From NCBI RefSeq assembly GCF_039522365.1, contig NZ_BAAADJ010000063.1, forward strand, positions 99,596 through 163,595: a DNA stretch of 64,000 nt, read 5' to 3'. A program made the position numbers and the translations under genes. How positions within the stretch are numbered: position 1 is the stretch's first letter; each line of letters begins with the position of its first letter. The DNA comes from Bacillus carboniphilus. Its GTDB lineage: Bacteria > Bacillota > Bacilli > Bacillales > JC228. Positions 62,030 to 64,000 of the stretch are shown here, piece after piece. The notes beneath the pieces are model-generated. The model ran no database searches. It worked only from the letters and a program-made list of their open reading frames with translations, and had not been told where the DNA came from.

Positions 62030-63562
62030 CTACTGCACTTTTTCAGGCTGTTTTTTCCGAGGCTTCGGTTTTAAATACAACCCAAGTTCTTTTTTCTCTT
62101 TCGTTAACGATTTAAACATCGATACCATCATCAGAACCATGATAATCGAAAACGGAAAGGCCGCGGCAATCAGCGCATTTTGGAGCGCTTGTAATCCTCC
62201 ACTGTACAATAAGACTAATGCAACAGCAGATTGTGCAACTCCCCATGTCATCTTGACAGAATTCGCTGGTGTCAAAGATCCGTTCGTTGTTTGCATACCC
62301 AGAACAAATGTAGCCGAATCCGCAGATGTTATAAAGAAGGTACCGATTAGTGTAATGGCTACAATTGATAAAACTGTAGACCAGGAGGTTTCATTAAAAA
62401 TAGCAAACAAGACTTCTTCCGTTGCCAGTTGCGAGAGATCAGCAGGAACTAGCTTCTGAACCTCAATAGCAGATGTACCAAAGACGGCAAACCAGAAAAA
62501 GCTTACTAAGGCTGGGAGTAATAAAACTCCAATCATAAATTCACGGATTGTTCTACCTCTAGATACACGGGCAATAAAGATTCCGACGAATGGTGACCAT
62601 GAAATCCACCATGCCCAATAGAAAATCGTCCAATCGTTAATCCAAGAACGGTGCTCCTCATTAAAAGGTGCAATCCGGAAACTCATTCGAATAATATTTT
62701 GAATATAGCCACCGATTGAATCCGTAAAGATGTTAAGAATTAAAATCGTCGGTCCTACTACAAACATTAAGACCACCAAAGCAATGGCTAAAAACATGTT
62801 GACATTACTTAAAATTTTGATTCCTTTTCCTAGTCCGGACCAAGCAGAGATCATAAATAATACCGTCACGACAACCACAATCATCAATTGAACCATGAAA
62901 TTATTAGGGATTCCAAATAAATAGGATAGCCCTCCGTTAATCTGCGTGGCACCAAAACCTAATGTGGTGGCAACTCCAATCACCGTTGCAAATACAGCTA
63001 ATACATCAACAAGTGTGCCCAGTGGCCCTTCCATTCTTTCCTTTCCTAATACAGGTTTTAACGTTGCGGAAATAAGTCCAGGCTCTCCTTTTCTGAAATT
63101 GAAATAGGCTAGCGCGAGTGCCACAATGGCATAAATTCCCCAGGCATGAATCCCCCAGTGAAAAAAGGTATACCTCATGGCTTCTTTATACGCCTCATCT
63201 GTTCCACCCTCAGCTAACGGAGGATTCATAAAATGAGAAAGCGGTTCTGCTGCTCCCCAAAATACAAGGCCAATCCCCATTCCAGCACTGAATAACATGG
63301 CAAACCAAGTAGCTTTAGAAAACTCAGGTTTTTCATCAGGTTTTCCTAACTTAATGGCCCCAACTGGACTGAAAATAAGAAAAACACAAAAAATCACAAT
63401 AACCGTCACGATAATGAGGTAATACCATCCGAAGGCGGACGTAATAAAGGTTTGTACATTACTCGTTGCAGCTTCAAAACTGTCTGGTGCCGCAACACCA
63501 AATATGACAGCTGCGAGAACAATCGCAACTGAAATCCAAAAAACATTAGAAATAGCTTTCAT
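62030..63562 (-). CDS. opuD: Glycine betaine transporter OpuD (BCCT family)
   Basis: A 510-residue twelve-helix sodium-coupled transporter for compatible solutes. The BCCT motif region [23 protein letters not shown] is intact, and the N-terminal [17 protein letters not shown] and [14 protein letters not shown] match OpuD of B. subtilis. It takes up glycine betaine under osmotic stress. I start at MKAISNVFW after AGAGAGAGG. A perfect palindrome lies upstream. Confidence 0.87.
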   Translation of the reverse strand: MKAISNVFWISVAIVLAAVIFGVAAPDSFEAATSNVQTFITSAFGWYYLIIVTVIVIFCVFLIFSPVGAIKLGKPDEKPEFSKATWFAMLFSAGMGIGLVFWGAAEPLSHFMNPPLAEGGTDEAYKEAMRYTFFHWGIHAWGIYAIVALALAYFNFRKGEPGLISATLKPVLGKERMEGPLGTLVDVLAVFATVIGVATTLGFGATQINGGLSYLFGIPNNFMVQLMIVVVVTVLFMISAWSGLGKGIKILSNVNMFLAIALVVLMFVVGPTILILNIFTDSIGGYIQNIIRMSFRIAPFNEEHRSWINDWTIFYWAWWISWSPFVGIFIARVSRGRTIREFMIGVLLLPALVSFFWFAVFGTSAIEVQKLVPADLSQLATEEVLFAIFNETSWSTVLSIVAITLIGTFFITSADSATFVLGMQTTNGSLTPANSVKMTWGVAQSAVALVLLYSGGLQALQNALIAAAFPFSIIMVLMMVSMFKSLTKEKKELGLYLKPKPRKKQPEKVQ

Positions 63563-63978
63563 AGTATGTTCCTCTCTCTTTGATAATTCCACTTATAATT
63601 GCTACTTATAAGTTTTCCCGTTCTTTACTTATTATGAATCAATTTCATAACTTTCTATTTTTCATAGAAAGACCTACTGAACGTAGGGACCCTAAAATAA
63701 ATGATTTGATCATTTATGTAATTGATTCATATAGGTAAATGGCCTTTAAAAATGGCCATTTTTTAACCTTAGCAGATTTCGCCAATTTTCGCCAATGAAG
63801 AGACTATGCGGAGAATGTATAGAGCCATCTACCTTTGGGAGTTACCTTGGGTAAAAAAAAATTTTGTAAACTTGTCTGAATTCGCACATTTGACATGATA
63901 ATGTACCTATATAGTAGACACTTTTAGAAGTCCGCACACTTGTTACATGTTAAAGTTAGTAATGGGGAGGCGGAAAAA
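63563..63978. other. Intergenic region between opuD and the right-edge gene
   Basis: About 415 bases between divergent genes. It holds the palindrome at 63697, a hairpin ATGGCC..GGCCAT with a plus-strand T run (63740-63763), and two isolated array-D-like cores (TTCGCACATT at 63881, TCCGCACACT at 63931, 50 bases apart). Confidence 0.55.
63697..63717. promoter_or_regulatory. Palindrome ATAAATGAT-TTG-ATCATTTAT, possible operator
   Basis: A perfect 9+9 inverted repeat about 135 bases before opuD. It could bind a GbsR/OpcR-type repressor, but no regulator gene is in the window. Confidence 0.5.
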
Positions 63979-64000
63979 ATGGGACAAAAAAAGTATTCGT
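63979..64000 (+). CDS. Start of a plus-strand gene at the right edge (partial)
   Basis: ATG at 63979 eight bases after GGGGAGG, reading MGQKKYS before the window ends. Too short to identify; the Shine-Dalgarno supports a true start. Confidence 0.6.

Overview
The window is chromosomal DNA of an endospore-forming, low-GC Gram-positive rod of the family Bacillaceae. The evidence is a Bacillus-type pur operon with PurBoxes and a guanine riboswitch, an adenine riboswitch before pbuE, Tcy, BmrA, OpuD and CotD homologues, a KinE-like sporulation kinase, a sigma-K-like promoter, and frequent TTG/GTG starts with strong Shine-Dalgarno sequences. I cannot name the species. No rRNA, tRNA, IS transposase, CRISPR array or prophage is visible.

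Layout. 0-6.6 kb: purine operon on the minus strand (purE-K-B-C-S-Q-L), read from a promoter with two inverted PurBoxes and a guanine riboswitch attenuator. Between purB and purC lie about 480 bp of tandem 21-bp repeats. 6.6-9.5 kb: three-gene cluster of two kinase-fold proteins and a glycosyltransferase. 9.8-31 kb: small transcription units, including a drug/metabolite transporter, tcyABC cystine uptake, a nitroreductase, prolyl oligopeptidase, M48 peptidase, a membrane PIN protein, merR-bmrA, a TPR regulator divergent from an MFS pump, a frameshifted phosphodiesterase, and a Mef-like efflux pump preceded by a macrolide-type leader peptide and terminator. 31-43.5 kb: an eleven-gene minus-strand operon combining peptide import (OppABCDF type), two M19 dipeptidases, a penicillin-binding-type serine hydrolase, an N-succinylamino acid racemase-like enzyme, a GNAT and an RpiR regulator. 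I read this as uptake and breakdown of D-amino-acid-containing peptides with D-to-L conversion. 43.8-64 kb: sensor kinase, CUT1 sugar importer lacking its ATPase, CotD, a diguanylate cyclase, an alkyltransferase-like protein, aspartase with a cre site, alpha/beta hydrolase, pbuE under an adenine riboswitch, a DMT exporter, an M20 amidohydrolase, OpuD, and the first codons of a further gene at the right edge.

Two kinds of non-coding repeat stand out. The first is a palindromic element of about 30 bp (consensus GTGGGACA..CCTGTCCCC..TGTCCCAC), present nearly 30 times, mostly just after stop codons and in one orientation relative to the gene it follows; it often supplies the last codons. The second is arrays of about 10-bp cores repeated every 21 bp (two helical turns) with different cores at different loci. 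At three loci the palindromic element and an array occur in the same order downstream of a minus-strand gene or terminator. I found no function for either kind from the sequence; the arrays are the best candidate here for something undescribed.
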